Assembly (NCBI GenBank): GCA_030148645.1
Contig: JASBTB010000005.1
Coordinates: 1-38,151, forward strand
DNA from: Demequina sp.
Lineage (GTDB): Bacteria; Actinomycetota; Actinomycetes; Actinomycetales; Demequinaceae
DNA length: 38,151 bases
Direction: 5' to 3'
Part shown: piece by piece, positions 25,961-35,060 of the stretch
Layout of the letters: each line of letters begins with the position of its first letter
Numbering within the stretch: the stretch's first letter is position 1
Position numbers and translations under genes: made by a program
Notes under the pieces: model-generated
Told to the model about the DNA's origin: nothing
Seen by the model: the letters and a program-made list of their open reading frames with translations, nothing else
The model's database searches: none

Positions 25961-26749
25961 ATGGAACGCATCCCGCTCATCGCAGGCAACTGGAAGATGA
26001 ACCTCGACCACCTCGAGGCTACGCACACCGTGCAGAAGCTTGCGTGGCTTCTGCGCGACGCCAAGCATGACTTCTTGTCCGTTGAGGTGGCCGTGCTCGC
26101 GTCTTTCACGTCACTACGCTCTGTGCAGACGCTCGTGGATGCCGACAAGTTGGAACTCAAGTACGGGGCCCAGGATGTCTCTGAACACGACGCTGGCGCC
26201 TACACGGGTGAGGTGGCTGGCAGCCAGTTGGCGAAGCTCGGTTGCGACTTCGTCGCGGTAGGCCACTCCGAACGCCGCCAGTACCACGCCGAGACGGACG
26301 ATGTGGTGGCCAAGAAGTCCAAGGCCGCGTTCGACCACGGGATCGTCCCGATCGTGTGTGTGGGTGAGGGGCTCGACGTTCGCAAGGCAGGAGACCAGGT
26401 GGCGTACACCCTGGCTCAAGTCGACGGAGCGTTGAAGGGCCTGCCTGCCGACAAGGCCAAGGACGTGGTCATTGCCTATGAGCCTGTGTGGGCCATCGGC
26501 ACGGGCGAGGTGGCCACGCCCGCAGACGCGCAAGAGGTCTGCGGTGCGATCCGCGGTCGCCTGGCGCAGCTGTACGACGCCGAACTCGCCGCCGGTGTGC
26601 GCGTCCTGTACGGCGGCTCCGTGAAGTCCGGCTCCATCGCCCAGTTGATGGCCGAGGTGGACGTCGACGGGGCCTTGGTGGGCGGCGCCAGTCTTGACCC
26701 TGAGGAGTTCGCGACGATCGCGCGCTTCAGAGAGCACAACACCGCGTGA
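25961..26749 (+). CDS. tpiA: Triose-phosphate isomerase
   Basis: Interconverts dihydroxyacetone phosphate and glyceraldehyde 3-phosphate; 262 aa TIM barrel. Catalytic residues are visible: Lys12 in AGNWKMN, His in [12 protein letters not shown] and Glu in [13 protein letters not shown]. The phosphate-binding YGGSVKSGS and [12 protein letters not shown] are at the C-terminus. It is the third gene of gap-pgk-tpiA. Confidence 0.97.
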   Translation: MERIPLIAGNWKMNLDHLEATHTVQKLAWLLRDAKHDFLSVEVAVLASFTSLRSVQTLVDADKLELKYGAQDVSEHDAGAYTGEVAGSQLAKLGCDFVAVGHSERRQYHAETDDVVAKKSKAAFDHGIVPIVCVGEGLDVRKAGDQVAYTLAQVDGALKGLPADKAKDVVIAYEPVWAIGTGEVATPADAQEVCGAIRGRLAQLYDAELAAGVRVLYGGSVKSGSIAQLMAEVDVDGALVGGASLDPEEFATIARFREHNTA

Positions 26750-26754
26750 GCGTG

Positions 26755-26827
26755 GGGCCCCGTCGTACAACACGCCACGTGCGGCGGGGCCCGTCACGCC
26801 CGACGCCCCAGGGGACTCCGGGCGTCG
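26755..26827 (+). terminator. Two hairpins between tpiA and secG
   Basis: First, GGGCCCCGTCG (26755-26765) pairs with 26782-26792 (one G-U pair) across a 16-base loop. Second, CGACGCCC (26801-26808) pairs with GGGCGTCG (26820-26827). Neither has a U-tract, but they sit directly after the tpiA stop and before the secG -10, so they probably end or attenuate the glycolytic transcript. Confidence 0.5.
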
Positions 26828-26829
26828 CG

Positions 26830-26835
26830 TATCCT
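26830..26835 (+). promoter_or_regulatory. secG -10 candidate
   Basis: TATCCT lies 32 nt upstream of the secG GTG and directly after a hairpin. No clear -35 is seen. Fit to the actinobacterial TANNNT pattern is by eye. Confidence 0.4.
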
Positions 26836-26867
26836 GGTGCCAACGACTTGAGAGTTCGAGGAGAGCT

Positions 26868-27113
26868 GTGCAAATACTGACAACCGTCCTGTGGGTGACG
26901 CTGGTTGCTACCAGCCTCCTGATGATCGCCCTGGTGCTCGTCCACCGCGGCGGTGGCGGCGGCATCACCGACGTGTTCGGTGGCGGCATCGCCTCCGGCA
27001 TTCAGAGTTCCGCGGTGGGTGAACGCAATTTGTCCCGGATCACGTGGGGCGTGGCGATCACGTGGGCGCTGTCGATCGTGTTGCTTGGTCTGATCGCCAA
27101 GTACGCCAACTAG
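26868..27113 (+). CDS. secG: Protein translocase subunit SecG
   Basis: Small membrane subunit of the SecYEG channel; 81 aa. Two transmembrane helices (about residues 4-24 and 57-77) flank the family loop HRGGGGGITDVFGGG. GTG at 26868 is chosen because AGGAG lies 4 nt upstream and the protein then has normal size; the frame stays open upstream into tpiA, but this has no family support. In actinobacteria secG follows tpiA as here. Confidence 0.94.
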   Translation: MQILTTVLWVTLVATSLLMIALVLVHRGGGGGITDVFGGGIASGIQSSAVGERNLSRITWGVAITWALSIVLLGLIAKYAN

Positions 27114-27142
27114 CCACGCAAAGAAGCAAGGGGTAGGACACC

Positions 27143-27502
27143 ATGGCAGGTGGTAACGCAATTCGCGGGTCGCGCGTCGGCGCAGGTCCGCTGGGCGAGG
27201 AGGAGCGCGGCGAATCCGCCCCCCGCGAGATTTTTTCGTACTACTGCGCGAAGGGGCACGTCACGCGGCCCAGTTTCGCCACGGGTGACGACCGTGAAAT
27301 TCCCGCCGAATGGGACTGCCCCCGGTGTGGCTTGCCCGGTGGTCTGGACCCCGAAAATCCACCGGAGCCGCTACGCAACGAGCCGTACAAGACTCACTTG
27401 GCCTACGTGAAGGAGCGGCGCACCGACGCCGAGGGTCAGGCGCTCTTGCAAGAGGCGCTCGACTCCTTGCGCGCTCGCCGCGCGTTCGTCGCCGCAGAGT
27501 AG
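27143..27502 (+). CDS. rbpA: RNA polymerase-binding protein RbpA
   Basis: Actinobacteria-specific transcription activator that binds the principal sigma factor and core polymerase and stabilises open complexes; 119 aa. The conserved start MAGGNAIRGSRVGAGPLGE, the core domain with C/H residues (YYCAKGHVT and DCPRCGLPG) and the basic linker/sigma-interaction region HLAYVKERRTDAEG are all there. The ribosome binding region contains GGGGTAGGA. It follows secG by 29 bp, a common arrangement in Micrococcales, and is convergent with pgl. Confidence 0.95.
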   Translation: MAGGNAIRGSRVGAGPLGEEERGESAPREIFSYYCAKGHVTRPSFATGDDREIPAEWDCPRCGLPGGLDPENPPEPLRNEPYKTHLAYVKERRTDAEGQALLQEALDSLRARRAFVAAE

Positions 27503-27548
27503 GCGCCGCCCTGGCAGTGCCCGACGACGTCACGTTCGAGGCAATGGA

Positions 27549-27570
27549 TGCGTGCCCGCGCCCGCACGCA
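27549..27570. terminator. Hairpin between convergent rbpA and pgl
   Basis: TGCGTGC (27549-27555) pairs perfectly with GCACGCA (27564-27570) across an eight-base loop, 46 nt past rbpA and 3 nt past the pgl stop. It may serve both convergent genes. No strong U-tract. Confidence 0.45.
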
Positions 27571-27573
27571 GTT

Positions 27574-28290
27574 CTAGACCGCGGTGGAAGCCGCCGCATC
27601 GAGGAGCCACAGCGTGCTTTCGGTGCCCGCAACGGCCGCGGCTGGCAGTCGCAGGTCTCCTGCTAGAGCGCGAGAGACCGCCTCGGCCTTGGGGGCGCCA
27701 GCGGCGACTACCCACACCTGCCGCGCGCGGTTGATCGACGCAAGGTTCAGGCTCACGCGCGTGGGCGGCGGCTTGGGGCTGTGGCGCACCGCGACCGCCT
27801 CTGCGGAGTCTCCTGCGGCGTAGACGGGATGGCCTGGGAACAGCGACGCGACATGGCCATCGGGTCCCATGCCCAGCATCAGCACGTCCCACGAGGGCGT
27901 GCCGTGGAATGCCACCTCCCGCGAGTACGCGTCGGCAGCCTGCTCGGGAGCGCCGAAGTCGTCGGAACTTCCCATGCGGTGGATGTTGTCCTCCGGTAGC
28001 GGCACGTGCCCCAGGAGCGCCTCCTGTGCCTGTGCCTCGTTGCGGTCGGGATCGCCGAGGGCAACGAAGCGTTCGTCGCCCCACCACACGTGCACGCTGG
28101 TCCAGTTGATGACCGTGACCAGTGGGGAGGCTGCCAACGAGGCGAGTAGGCCGATGCCCACGGTGCCACCTGTGAGGACCACGTGCGCAATGCCGCGGTG
28201 AGCGACGGTGTCGGTGACAGCGATTCCCAGGCGCGCAGCCGTCGCGTCCGCGACGGCCTGCTGATCGGGGTAGATGACAACACGGCGCAT
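27574..28290 (-). CDS. pgl: 6-phosphogluconolactonase
   Basis: Hydrolyses 6-phosphogluconolactone in the oxidative pentose phosphate pathway; 238 aa, SOL/DevB type. Motifs include HVVLTGGTVGIGLL near the N-terminus, the HVWWGDERFV strand, EDNIHRMGSSDD and DVLMLGMGPDGHVASLFPGH. The ATG at 28290 shares its A with the opcA stop (TGATG), indicating coupling, and gives the standard N-terminus MRRVVIYPD. Last gene of the tkt-zwf-opcA-pgl operon. Confidence 0.95.
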   Translation of the reverse strand: MRRVVIYPDQQAVADATAARLGIAVTDTVAHRGIAHVVLTGGTVGIGLLASLAASPLVTVINWTSVHVWWGDERFVALGDPDRNEAQAQEALLGHVPLPEDNIHRMGSSDDFGAPEQAADAYSREVAFHGTPSWDVLMLGMGPDGHVASLFPGHPVYAAGDSAEAVAVRHSPKPPPTRVSLNLASINRARQVWVVAAGAPKAEAVSRALAGDLRLPAAAVAGTESTLWLLDAAASTAV

Positions 28291-29192
28291 CAGCAGTGCA
28301 CGACCTCGTGAAGAGCCTCGCCATAGACCGGGTCGTCGTCCATGCGCCGCAACTCCTCTGCGAGGCACTCGCTCAGGGACCGCGATGGCAGCGTGATGAT
28401 GTGGTCGGGCTGGCCCGGTTGGCTGAGTGTGGCGTTGAGACCGTCGGGGCGGCGGATGCCAATCTCGCCCGCGGGTGTATCCAGACAGACCGAAACGAGT
28501 CCGGTGGCCTCGGGATCGTAGGTGGCCTCGAACTCACAACCCAGTGTGCGGCGTAGCCACGCCCCGAGCAGCAGAATCGATGGCGAGTTGACGTCGCCGT
28601 GGACCCGGGCCATCGTGACGCGTCGATCGCTCACCTGCTCCAAGGCGGAGGCCAGGAGTGCGCGCCAGCGGGTGACGCGGCTCCAGGCCAGATCGGTGTC
28701 TCCGGCTCGATAGCCGTCCGAGAGGGCACACAGGACGGAGGCGGGGTTACCAGCGCCCTTCGTGTCGGTGATGCGCCGTTGTGCCATGGCACCGAGCCCC
28801 GTCGATGATGGCGCGAGCGGAACGATAGCCGGCCACCACGCGACGATCGGCGCATCGGGCAACAGCAGGGGTGTGACAAGGGTGTCGGCATGCTCCATCG
28901 CCGCCAGGGGCGGCCGGAGGACCACCACCTCGGAGGCGCCCGCGTCGCCGCCCACGCGAATCTGAGCGTCGAGCACGCGAGAGGACTCCTGGGGCGACAA
29001 GACCACGATGCGGCACGGGTGCTCGCGGGAAGCCACGTTGGCCGTGCTGATCGCCTCCTCGGCGTCAGCGTCGGACGCGTCGATTACCAGCGTCATGACA
29101 CGCCCCAGCGTGATGACTCCACCCTCCTTGCGCAGGCGCAGGAGTTCCGCATTGATGTCAACAGTGCTGGTGCCAGGCAGGTCGAGAATCAT
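28290..29192 (-). CDS. opcA: Glucose-6-phosphate dehydrogenase assembly protein OpcA
   Basis: Partner protein required for activity of actinobacterial glucose-6-phosphate dehydrogenase; 300 aa. The N-terminus MILDLPGTSTVDINAELLRLR, the segment LVTPLLLPDAPIVAWWP and the C-terminal LSECLAEELRRMDDDPVYGEAL are typical. The ATG at 29192 overlaps the zwf stop (ATGA), better than the in-frame GTG four codons upstream. The placement between zwf and pgl is conserved across actinobacteria. Confidence 0.95.
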   Translation of the reverse strand: MILDLPGTSTVDINAELLRLRKEGGVITLGRVMTLVIDASDADAEEAISTANVASREHPCRIVVLSPQESSRVLDAQIRVGGDAGASEVVVLRPPLAAMEHADTLVTPLLLPDAPIVAWWPAIVPLAPSSTGLGAMAQRRITDTKGAGNPASVLCALSDGYRAGDTDLAWSRVTRWRALLASALEQVSDRRVTMARVHGDVNSPSILLLGAWLRRTLGCEFEATYDPEATGLVSVCLDTPAGEIGIRRPDGLNATLSQPGQPDHIITLPSRSLSECLAEELRRMDDDPVYGEALHEVVHC

Positions 29193-30706
29193 GGACGCCT
29201 CCACACGCGCCCGTCGCGCGCCATCATACGGTTCGCTTGACTTGGACCCCAGGTGCCGGAGCGGTACTGCTCGGGTTGGCCCTGCGTCGCCCAGAACTCT
29301 GCGATGGGGTCGAGTATGCGCCAGGACAGCGCCACCTCTTCATGGCGGGGAAACAGCGGGGGGTCGCCCAACAGGACGTCGAGGATGAGTCGTTCGTAGG
29401 CCTCCGGCGACTCGTCGGTGAACGCATTGCCGTAGGCAAAGTCCATGGTGACATCGCGGACCTCCATCGCTGTTCCGGGAACCTTGGAGCCGAACTTGAG
29501 CGTGACGCCTTCGTCGGGCTGGACGCGAATGACCAGGGCGTTCGTACCGACGTCGGAGCCCTCGATCTGTTGGAAGTATGGCGAGGGGGCCTTCTTGAAT
29601 ACGAGGGCGATCTCCGTCACTCGACGCCCCAGACGCTTGCCCGTGCGCAAGTAGAAGGGCGTGCCGTTCCAGCGCCGGTTGGGGATATCCACTTTGATGG
29701 CCGCGTACGTCTCGGTCGTGGAGTCCTGCGCAATGCCGTCTTCTTCGAGGTAGGCGCCGACCCGCTCGCCGCCGCGCCAGCCCGCCGAGTACTGGCCACG
29801 AGCCGTGGACGAGGAGAGGTCCTCGGGAAGGGCGACAGCCCTGAGGACCTTTTCCTTCTCCGTACGCAGGTCCGTCGCGCCGAACGACGCAGGCTCTTCC
29901 ATGGCGGTCAGGGCGAGTAGTTGCAGGAGGTGATTCTGGATGACGTCGCGGGCTGCGCCGATGCCGTCGTAGTACCCCGCCCGACCGCCGATGCCGATGT
30001 CCTCTGCCATGGTGATCTGGACGTGGTCCACGTACTGGGAGTTCCAGATCGGCTCGAAGAGTTGGTTCGCGAAGCGCAAGGCGAGGAGGTTTTGTACCGT
30101 CTCTTTGCCAAGGTAGTGGTCAATACGGAACACCGCATCGGGCGGGAAGACCTCGCTGACCACCTCGTTGAGTTGGTTCGCGGTCTCGAGGTTGTCGCCG
30201 AAGGGTTTCTCGATGACGACCCGGCGCCACGTATTCTCTTGGGGGTCGGACAGTCCCGAGTCCCGCAACTGCGTGATGACTTGCGGGAACGCGGACGGGG
30301 GGATCGACAGGTAGAAGGCGTGATTGCCACCCGTGCCGCGTTCGGTGTCGAGATCCTCCACCGTACGGCGCAACTGCGCGAACGCGTCCGGGTCGTCGAA
30401 CGTGCCCTGGACAAAACGGATGCCTTGGGACAACTGCTCCCAGGTCTCCTCGCGCCACGGCGTGCGAGCGTACTTCTGGACCGAGTCGTGCACGACGCTC
30501 GCGAAGTCCTGCTGATTCCAGTCTCTGCGTGCGAAGCCGGTCAGGGCGAACGCGGGGGGAAGCAGTCCTCGGTTCGCGAGGTCGTAGACCGCGGGCATCA
30601 ACTTCTTGCGAGCGAGGTCGCCCGTAACTCCGAACATGACGAGGCCACAGGACCCCGCAATGCGCGGCAGGCGACGATCCCGCGGATCGCGTAGAGGGTT
30701 CACCAC
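29189..30706 (-). CDS. zwf: Glucose-6-phosphate 1-dehydrogenase
   Basis: First enzyme of the oxidative pentose phosphate pathway; 505 aa. Coenzyme motif GVTGDLARKKLMPA near residues 26-39, EKPFG, and the active-site motif RIDHYLGKETVQNL. The two first codons are GTGGTG, so the start is at 30706 or 30703; the second GTG would overlap the stop of the preceding remnant frame by 4 bp (GTGA). There is no clear Shine-Dalgarno, so translational coupling to upstream sequence is likely. opcA follows with an ATGA overlap. Confidence 0.96.
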   Translation of the reverse strand: MVNPLRDPRDRRLPRIAGSCGLVMFGVTGDLARKKLMPAVYDLANRGLLPPAFALTGFARRDWNQQDFASVVHDSVQKYARTPWREETWEQLSQGIRFVQGTFDDPDAFAQLRRTVEDLDTERGTGGNHAFYLSIPPSAFPQVITQLRDSGLSDPQENTWRRVVIEKPFGDNLETANQLNEVVSEVFPPDAVFRIDHYLGKETVQNLLALRFANQLFEPIWNSQYVDHVQITMAEDIGIGGRAGYYDGIGAARDVIQNHLLQLLALTAMEEPASFGATDLRTEKEKVLRAVALPEDLSSSTARGQYSAGWRGGERVGAYLEEDGIAQDSTTETYAAIKVDIPNRRWNGTPFYLRTGKRLGRRVTEIALVFKKAPSPYFQQIEGSDVGTNALVIRVQPDEGVTLKFGSKVPGTAMEVRDVTMDFAYGNAFTDESPEAYERLILDVLLGDPPLFPRHEEVALSWRILDPIAEFWATQGQPEQYRSGTWGPSQANRMMARDGRVWRRP

Positions 30707-30990
30707 GGTCGACTAGCCTCCCAGGGCACAGGCCGCATGCGCCACGTCGTACCGTGACGCGCGACGGTCGGGGTCGTGAACATGCGGGTCCATTTCCACA
30801 GTGCCGACCGGCGTGACCACACCACGGACGCCGTGCGCGCACGGTCGCCGCTGGCGGTGCGGGAGGCGACCCGGTCGTCGACGAGGCCAGGCGTGAGTTT
30901 TGAGGCCGCTGGTGCGGCGTCGCCCGCCCCCGTGACCGCGCAGTGGGTCGCAGCGCCGCGGCCCACCCACCTGAACTGGAGCGTGCTCAC
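30700..30990 (-). pseudogene. Remnant resembling the N-terminus of glucose-6-phosphate isomerase (pgi)
   Basis: An open frame of 96 codons starts at a GTG overlapping the tkt stop (GTGA) and ends in a TGA overlapping the zwf start. Residues about 19-50 read as VTGAGDAAPAASKL followed by TPGLVDDRVASRTASGD. This is like the start of the actinobacterial operon-type Pgi, in which a V-T-x-G-A stretch is followed by GLVxDxVASRxxxxD. After that the similarity stops and this frame becomes rich in Trp and Arg. From about 30820 to a TAG at 30713 a different minus frame looks more protein-like (VTPVGTVEMDPHVHDPDRRA). The simplest reading is a pgi gene cut down by deletion and frameshift. It could also be a short expressed coupling peptide. 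Identification is from memory of the family, without alignment. Confidence 0.42.
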
Positions 30991-33047
30991 GCAGAGGCCT
31001 CCAAGGAATCCTTGGCCTTGGCCACGACATTCTCGGCGGTGAACCCGTATTTCTTGAGCAGAAGAGTTCCCTGCGCCGACTCGCCAAAGTGGTTGACAGC
31101 GACGATGCGTCCGGCGTCCCCCACGAACTCGCGCCAGCCCAGCGGCGAACCGGCCTCGACTGACACACGCGCCTTGACGGACGCGGGCAGCACGGATTCG
31201 CGGTAGTCGGCATCCTGGCGCTCGAAAAGTTCGCGACACGGCATCGAGATGACGCGCGCCTTGATGGCGTCCTTGGCGAGTTCGTCGCGGGCGGCCAGCG
31301 CCACCTGCACCTCGGAACCGGTGGCGATGAGGAGCACGTCGGCGTCCTCGTTCGCGCCAGCGAGTACGTAGGCGCCCTTGGCGAACCCGTCGGGCGACGT
31401 GCCCTCGAGCGTCGGCACACCCTGACGCGTCAGGATGAGGCCGCACGGACGGTCCGTGGTTTCGAGCGCGTGCCTCCAAGCCCATGCGGTCTCGTTGGCG
31501 TCTGCGGGGCGAATGATGTCGATCCCGGGGATGGCGCGCAACGAGGCAACGTGTTCGATGGGCTGGTGGGTGGGGCCGTCCTCACCCAGACCCACAGAGT
31601 CGTGGGTCCACACGAACGTGGTGGGAATGCCCATGAGGGCGGCCAACCGCACCGAGGCGCGCATGTAGTCGGAGAACACCAGGAAAGTCCCGCCGTACAC
31701 ACGTGTCAGTCCGTGGAGCGTGATTCCGTTGAGAATTGTGCCCATGCCGAATTCGCGAATGCCAAAATGCAGGGTCCGGCCATACCACGTCCCTTCCCAA
31801 GACTTCACCGAGCGGTGCGGGGGTAGGAACGACTGTTCGCCCTTCATGGTGGTGTTGTTCGACCCCGCGAGGTCGGCCGAACCACCCCACAGTTCGGGAA
31901 GCACGGGCGCGAGAGCGGTGAGCACCTCGCCCGAGGCCGCCCGCGTCGCCATCGACGTGCCTGTCTCAAACGTCGGGAGGTGGTCGGCCCAGTTCTCGGG
32001 TAGTTCCTTGGCGACCAGACGCTCCAGGAGCACGGCACGCTCCGGCTGTTCGGCCTGCCACTTCGCGAAGCGGCTGTTCCATGCGGAGTGAACGGCCTGG
32101 CCACGGTCGTAGACCTTCCGCATGTGCGACAGCACCTGTGGCTCGACTGCGAAGTCCTGCTCGGGGTCGAAACCGAGCGCCGTCTTCAGTCCCGCAACCT
32201 CGTCCGCACCGAGCGCCGAGCCATGCACACCGCCAGTGTTCTGCTTCGACGGCGAGGGCCAGCCGATGATCGTACTGAGGGCGATGATCGACGGCTTGCC
32301 GGTCTCCGCCTGGGCGTGGTGGATAGCGTCCAGCAGGGCATCGGCGTCCTCCTCGTAGCCGTCGGGGGTGACCCAGTCGACGCGCTGCGTGTGCCAGCCG
32401 TATGCCTCGTACCGCTTGAGGACGTCCTCGCCGAACGCAATGTCGGTTTCATGCTCGATGGAGATCTTGTTGTCGTCCCAGATGAGGATCAGGTTGCCGA
32501 GTTCCTGCACCCCGGCAAGGGCCGAAGCCTCGGAGGAGACGCCCTCTTGCAGGTCGCCGTCGGAGGCGATGACGTAGATGTGGTGGTCGAACACTGACTC
32601 GCCGGGCGCGGCATCGGGGTCCAGCAGGCCACGCTCACGGCGGGAAGCCATCGCCATCCCGACGGCCGATGCGAGGCCGGACCCGAGCGGCCCGGTGGTG
32701 ATTTCCACCCCTGGGGTGTGCCCGTATTCGGGGTGACCGGGAGTGAGCGAACCCTCGGTGCGCAACTGCTTGAGATCGTCGAGGCTGAGTGGATAGCCGG
32801 AGGCAAAGAGTTGCAGGTAGAGCGTGAGCGAGGAGTGGCCGCAGGACAACACGAAGCGGTCACGACCCAGCCACGTCGGGTCCGAAGGGTCGTGGTGCAT
32901 CACGTTCTGAAACAGCAGGTAGCCGGCGGGGGCCAGCGACATCGCCGTACCGGGATGGCCGTTGCCCACCTTCTCCACAGCATCGGCGGCGAGAACCCGG
33001 AGGGTGTCGATCGCGCGGGTATCGAGGTCGGTCCATCCAGTGGCCAT
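30987..33047 (-). CDS. tkt: Transketolase
   Basis: Thiamine-diphosphate enzyme of the non-oxidative pentose phosphate pathway; 686 aa. N-terminal [20 protein letters not shown], the ThDP/Mg motif [19 protein letters not shown] with [13 protein letters not shown], and the activating Glu in FGIREFGMG are present. Substrate residues lie in [17 protein letters not shown]. The ATG is preceded by AAGGGAGA. It is the first gene of the minus-strand operon and diverges from ctaB, the usual actinobacterial arrangement. The tal gene that normally follows is missing. Confidence 0.97.
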   Translation of the reverse strand: MATGWTDLDTRAIDTLRVLAADAVEKVGNGHPGTAMSLAPAGYLLFQNVMHHDPSDPTWLGRDRFVLSCGHSSLTLYLQLFASGYPLSLDDLKQLRTEGSLTPGHPEYGHTPGVEITTGPLGSGLASAVGMAMASRRERGLLDPDAAPGESVFDHHIYVIASDGDLQEGVSSEASALAGVQELGNLILIWDDNKISIEHETDIAFGEDVLKRYEAYGWHTQRVDWVTPDGYEEDADALLDAIHHAQAETGKPSIIALSTIIGWPSPSKQNTGGVHGSALGADEVAGLKTALGFDPEQDFAVEPQVLSHMRKVYDRGQAVHSAWNSRFAKWQAEQPERAVLLERLVAKELPENWADHLPTFETGTSMATRAASGEVLTALAPVLPELWGGSADLAGSNNTTMKGEQSFLPPHRSVKSWEGTWYGRTLHFGIREFGMGTILNGITLHGLTRVYGGTFLVFSDYMRASVRLAALMGIPTTFVWTHDSVGLGEDGPTHQPIEHVASLRAIPGIDIIRPADANETAWAWRHALETTDRPCGLILTRQGVPTLEGTSPDGFAKGAYVLAGANEDADVLLIATGSEVQVALAARDELAKDAIKARVISMPCRELFERQDADYRESVLPASVKARVSVEAGSPLGWREFVGDAGRIVAVNHFGESAQGTLLLKKYGFTAENVVAKAKDSLEASA

Positions 33048-33082
33048 GATTCTCCCTTGTCACATCGTCAGGCGGCTTCACC

Positions 33083-33088
33083 AGACTA
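33083..33088 (-). promoter_or_regulatory. tkt operon -10 candidate
   Basis: On the minus strand this reads TAGTCT, 35 nt upstream of the tkt ATG. With AAGGGAGA as ribosome binding site, tkt would have a short normal leader. No clear -35 was identified. Confidence 0.4.
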
Positions 33089-33143
33089 CCGGCGCTCGCC
33101 GCCCATGGGCACGCGTGGGGCCGATGTTCGCGCAGGGCCCACG

Positions 33144-33158
33144 TACAATCAAGGCATG
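33144..33158 (+). promoter_or_regulatory. ctaB -10 element with leaderless start
   Basis: TACAAT (33144-33149), near consensus, six bases, ATG at 33156. There is an AAGG just before the ATG, too close to act as a Shine-Dalgarno. Confidence 0.6.
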
Positions 33159-34118
33159 CCGTCCGCCCCGACGACGCCCACCGACGTCCCCGCACCCTCA
33201 GTGGGCCGAGTGCTGTTGGCAACACGGGTGCTCAAGGCGTACGTTTCTCTCACCAAGCCCCGCATCATCGAGCTTCTGCTCATCACCACCCTTCCCACCA
33301 TGGTGCTTGCGGCCGACGGGTGGCCCGGGGGTTGGCTCATGGTCGCGACGTTGATCGGCGGGACTTTGTCCGCCGGTTCCGCGAACGCGTTCAACAGCTA
33401 TCTCGACAGGGACATCGACGCGGTGATGAAGCGCACTCAAGGCAGGCCGCTTGTCACCGGGGCGGTGGGTGCGCGTGCTGGGCTGACCTTCGCGTGGATT
33501 CTTGGCGCGGTCGCGACGGCGTGGTTCTGGTGGCTGGTCGGGTCGCCGCTTGCCACGCTGTTGTCCGTGGTCGCGATCCTGCTGTACACCGTGGGTTACA
33601 CCATGGTGTTGAAGCGGCGCACGTCCCAGAACATCGTGTGGGGAGGGGCGGCCGGGTGCATGCCTGTCTTGATCGGCTGGGCTGCCGTCCGGGAGTCGCT
33701 CTCGTGGGTGCCCGTCGTGTTGTTCCTCATCATCTTCTTGTGGACACCGCCGCACTACTGGCCGCTCGCGCTGAAGTTCCGCAAGGACTATGAGCACGCC
33801 GAGGTGCCGATGCTTCCCGTGGTCGCCACTCCTGTCAAGGTCGCCAAAGAGATGGTGGCCTACGCCGTAGCTATGGTGGTGGTGTCCCTCGCCTTGGTCC
33901 CTCTCGCGTCCATGACCTGGATCTATGCGGTCTTGGCGCTCGGGTTCGGCGTGTGGTTCGTGGGAGGGTGTGTGGCACTGTACAAGCGCACCGTGGATGG
34001 CTCGAAGTTGCGGTCGATGCGCCTGTTCCGCGACTCGATCATGTATCTGTCCGTCGTGTTCGGCGCGATCTTGGCCGACCCATTCTGGCCGGATTCGCTC
34101 ACGGTGTGGCAGGGCTAG
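33156..34118 (+). CDS. ctaB: Protoheme IX farnesyltransferase (heme O synthase)
   Basis: UbiA-family membrane prenyltransferase making heme O from heme B for cytochrome oxidase; 320 aa with about eight or nine membrane segments. The signature [18 protein letters not shown] opens the membrane part and [23 protein letters not shown] is the Asp-rich diphosphate-binding motif. A second acidic loop occurs in [21 protein letters not shown] 33156 is set by the leaderless -10; upstream in-frame codons lie within the divergent tkt gene. Its last 13 bases overlap the chosen start of xerD. Confidence 0.95.
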   Translation: MPSAPTTPTDVPAPSVGRVLLATRVLKAYVSLTKPRIIELLLITTLPTMVLAADGWPGGWLMVATLIGGTLSAGSANAFNSYLDRDIDAVMKRTQGRPLVTGAVGARAGLTFAWILGAVATAWFWWLVGSPLATLLSVVAILLYTVGYTMVLKRRTSQNIVWGGAAGCMPVLIGWAAVRESLSWVPVVLFLIIFLWTPPHYWPLALKFRKDYEHAEVPMLPVVATPVKVAKEMVAYAVAMVVVSLALVPLASMTWIYAVLALGFGVWFVGGCVALYKRTVDGSKLRSMRLFRDSIMYLSVVFGAILADPFWPDSLTVWQG

Positions 34119-35059
34119 GACTCGAGCGAGAGCTCGCCACCTATCTCGCTCACGTCGCCGTCGAGCGTGGCCTGTCGCGCAACACGGTCGCCGCGTATCG
34201 TCGTGACCTGGGCCGCTACGTGGAGTATTTGGACGCCCACCGCGTGACCTGTCTCGCCGACGCAAGCCCCACGCACGTGTCGGACTTCGCCCAGGCCATC
34301 GCGGCGGGAGACGACGGACGCACGGCGCTGGCCCCCGCATCGGCCGCCCGCACGGTGGTGGCGGTGCGCGGCTGGCACCGCTTCGCGCTCGCCGAGGGCT
34401 GGACGATCGACGACGCCGCCATCGACGTCAAGCCGCGGACCACCCCCGCACGGTTACCGAAGGCGCTCAGCACCGACGCCGTGGAAAGCGTGTTGGTCGC
34501 TGCCGGGGTGGGGGACGGGGTCGGCGCACTGCGGGACCGGGCGCTCTTGGAGGTCATGTACGCGTCGGGTGCGCGCGTGTCCGAGGCGATGGGCCTGGAC
34601 GTGGATGACATCGCGCTTGAGCCGGGGGCGGAGTCGGTGGTGTTGCGGGGCAAGGGACGCAAGGAGCGAATCGTGCCTGTCGGGCACTACGCTGCCGACG
34701 CCGTGAACGCCTATCTGGTGAGAGCGCGGCCCGCGCTGGTGGCGGCCGGAAAAGGGACCCCTGCGCTGTTTGTCAACGCCCGTGGTGGGCGCCTGAGCCG
34801 ACAGAGCGGGTGGACCATCATCAAGTCTGCGGCCAAGCGTGCGGGGGTGGAGGACGTCTCGCCGCACACGCTACGCCACTCGTTCGCCACACACCTGTTG
34901 CGCGGAGGGGCGGACATCAGGGTCGTGCAGGAGTTGCTCGGCCACGCGTCCGTCACCACGACTCAGGTGTACACGCTGGTCACGCGAGATGCGCTACGCG
35001 AGGTGTACCAGATGGCCCACCCGCGTGCCCGCGGTGGCGTCGCGCCTCGCCCAGAGTAA
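34106..35059 (+). CDS. xerD: Tyrosine recombinase XerD
   Basis: Site-specific recombinase that resolves chromosome dimers at dif together with XerC; 317 aa. The N-terminal SAM-like domain has [21 protein letters not shown]. Catalytic residues are all visible: R157 (SGARVSE), K183 in RGKGRKER, H254 and R257 ([12 protein letters not shown]), H280 ([11 protein letters not shown]) and nucleophile Y289. GTG at 34106 gives the usual N-terminus and overlaps ctaB by 13 bp; an earlier frame through ctaB has no family support. It is chromosomal by context (xerD-parA-scpA-scpB) and not an integrase of a mobile element. Confidence 0.93.
   Translation: MAGLGLERELATYLAHVAVERGLSRNTVAAYRRDLGRYVEYLDAHRVTCLADASPTHVSDFAQAIAAGDDGRTALAPASAARTVVAVRGWHRFALAEGWTIDDAAIDVKPRTTPARLPKALSTDAVESVLVAAGVGDGVGALRDRALLEVMYASGARVSEAMGLDVDDIALEPGAESVVLRGKGRKERIVPVGHYAADAVNAYLVRARPALVAAGKGTPALFVNARGGRLSRQSGWTIIKSAAKRAGVEDVSPHTLRHSFATHLLRGGADIRVVQELLGHASVTTTQVYTLVTRDALREVYQMAHPRARGGVAPRPE
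34124..34151. repeat. Inverted repeat at the start of xerD
   Basis: GAGCGAGA (34124-34131) and TCTCGCTC (34144-34151) form a perfect 8-bp stem with a 12-base loop, 5 nt after the ctaB stop and inside the first codons of xerD. It could weaken read-through from ctaB, or could simply be a coincidence in coding DNA. Confidence 0.3.
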
Positions 35060-35060
35060 G

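Noticed and set aside
27604-28368. A longer pgl start 26 codons upstream of the chosen ATG
   Set aside because: The extra residues (MPRRGVAAHG...) are Arg/Gly-rich, lie inside opcA in another frame, and have no family counterpart; the TGATG junction supports 28290.
34106-35059. Tyrosine recombinase as a sign of an integrated mobile element
   Set aside because: Sequence and neighbours (parA, scpA, scpB, rluB) mark it as the housekeeping XerD; no attachment repeats or phage genes are present.
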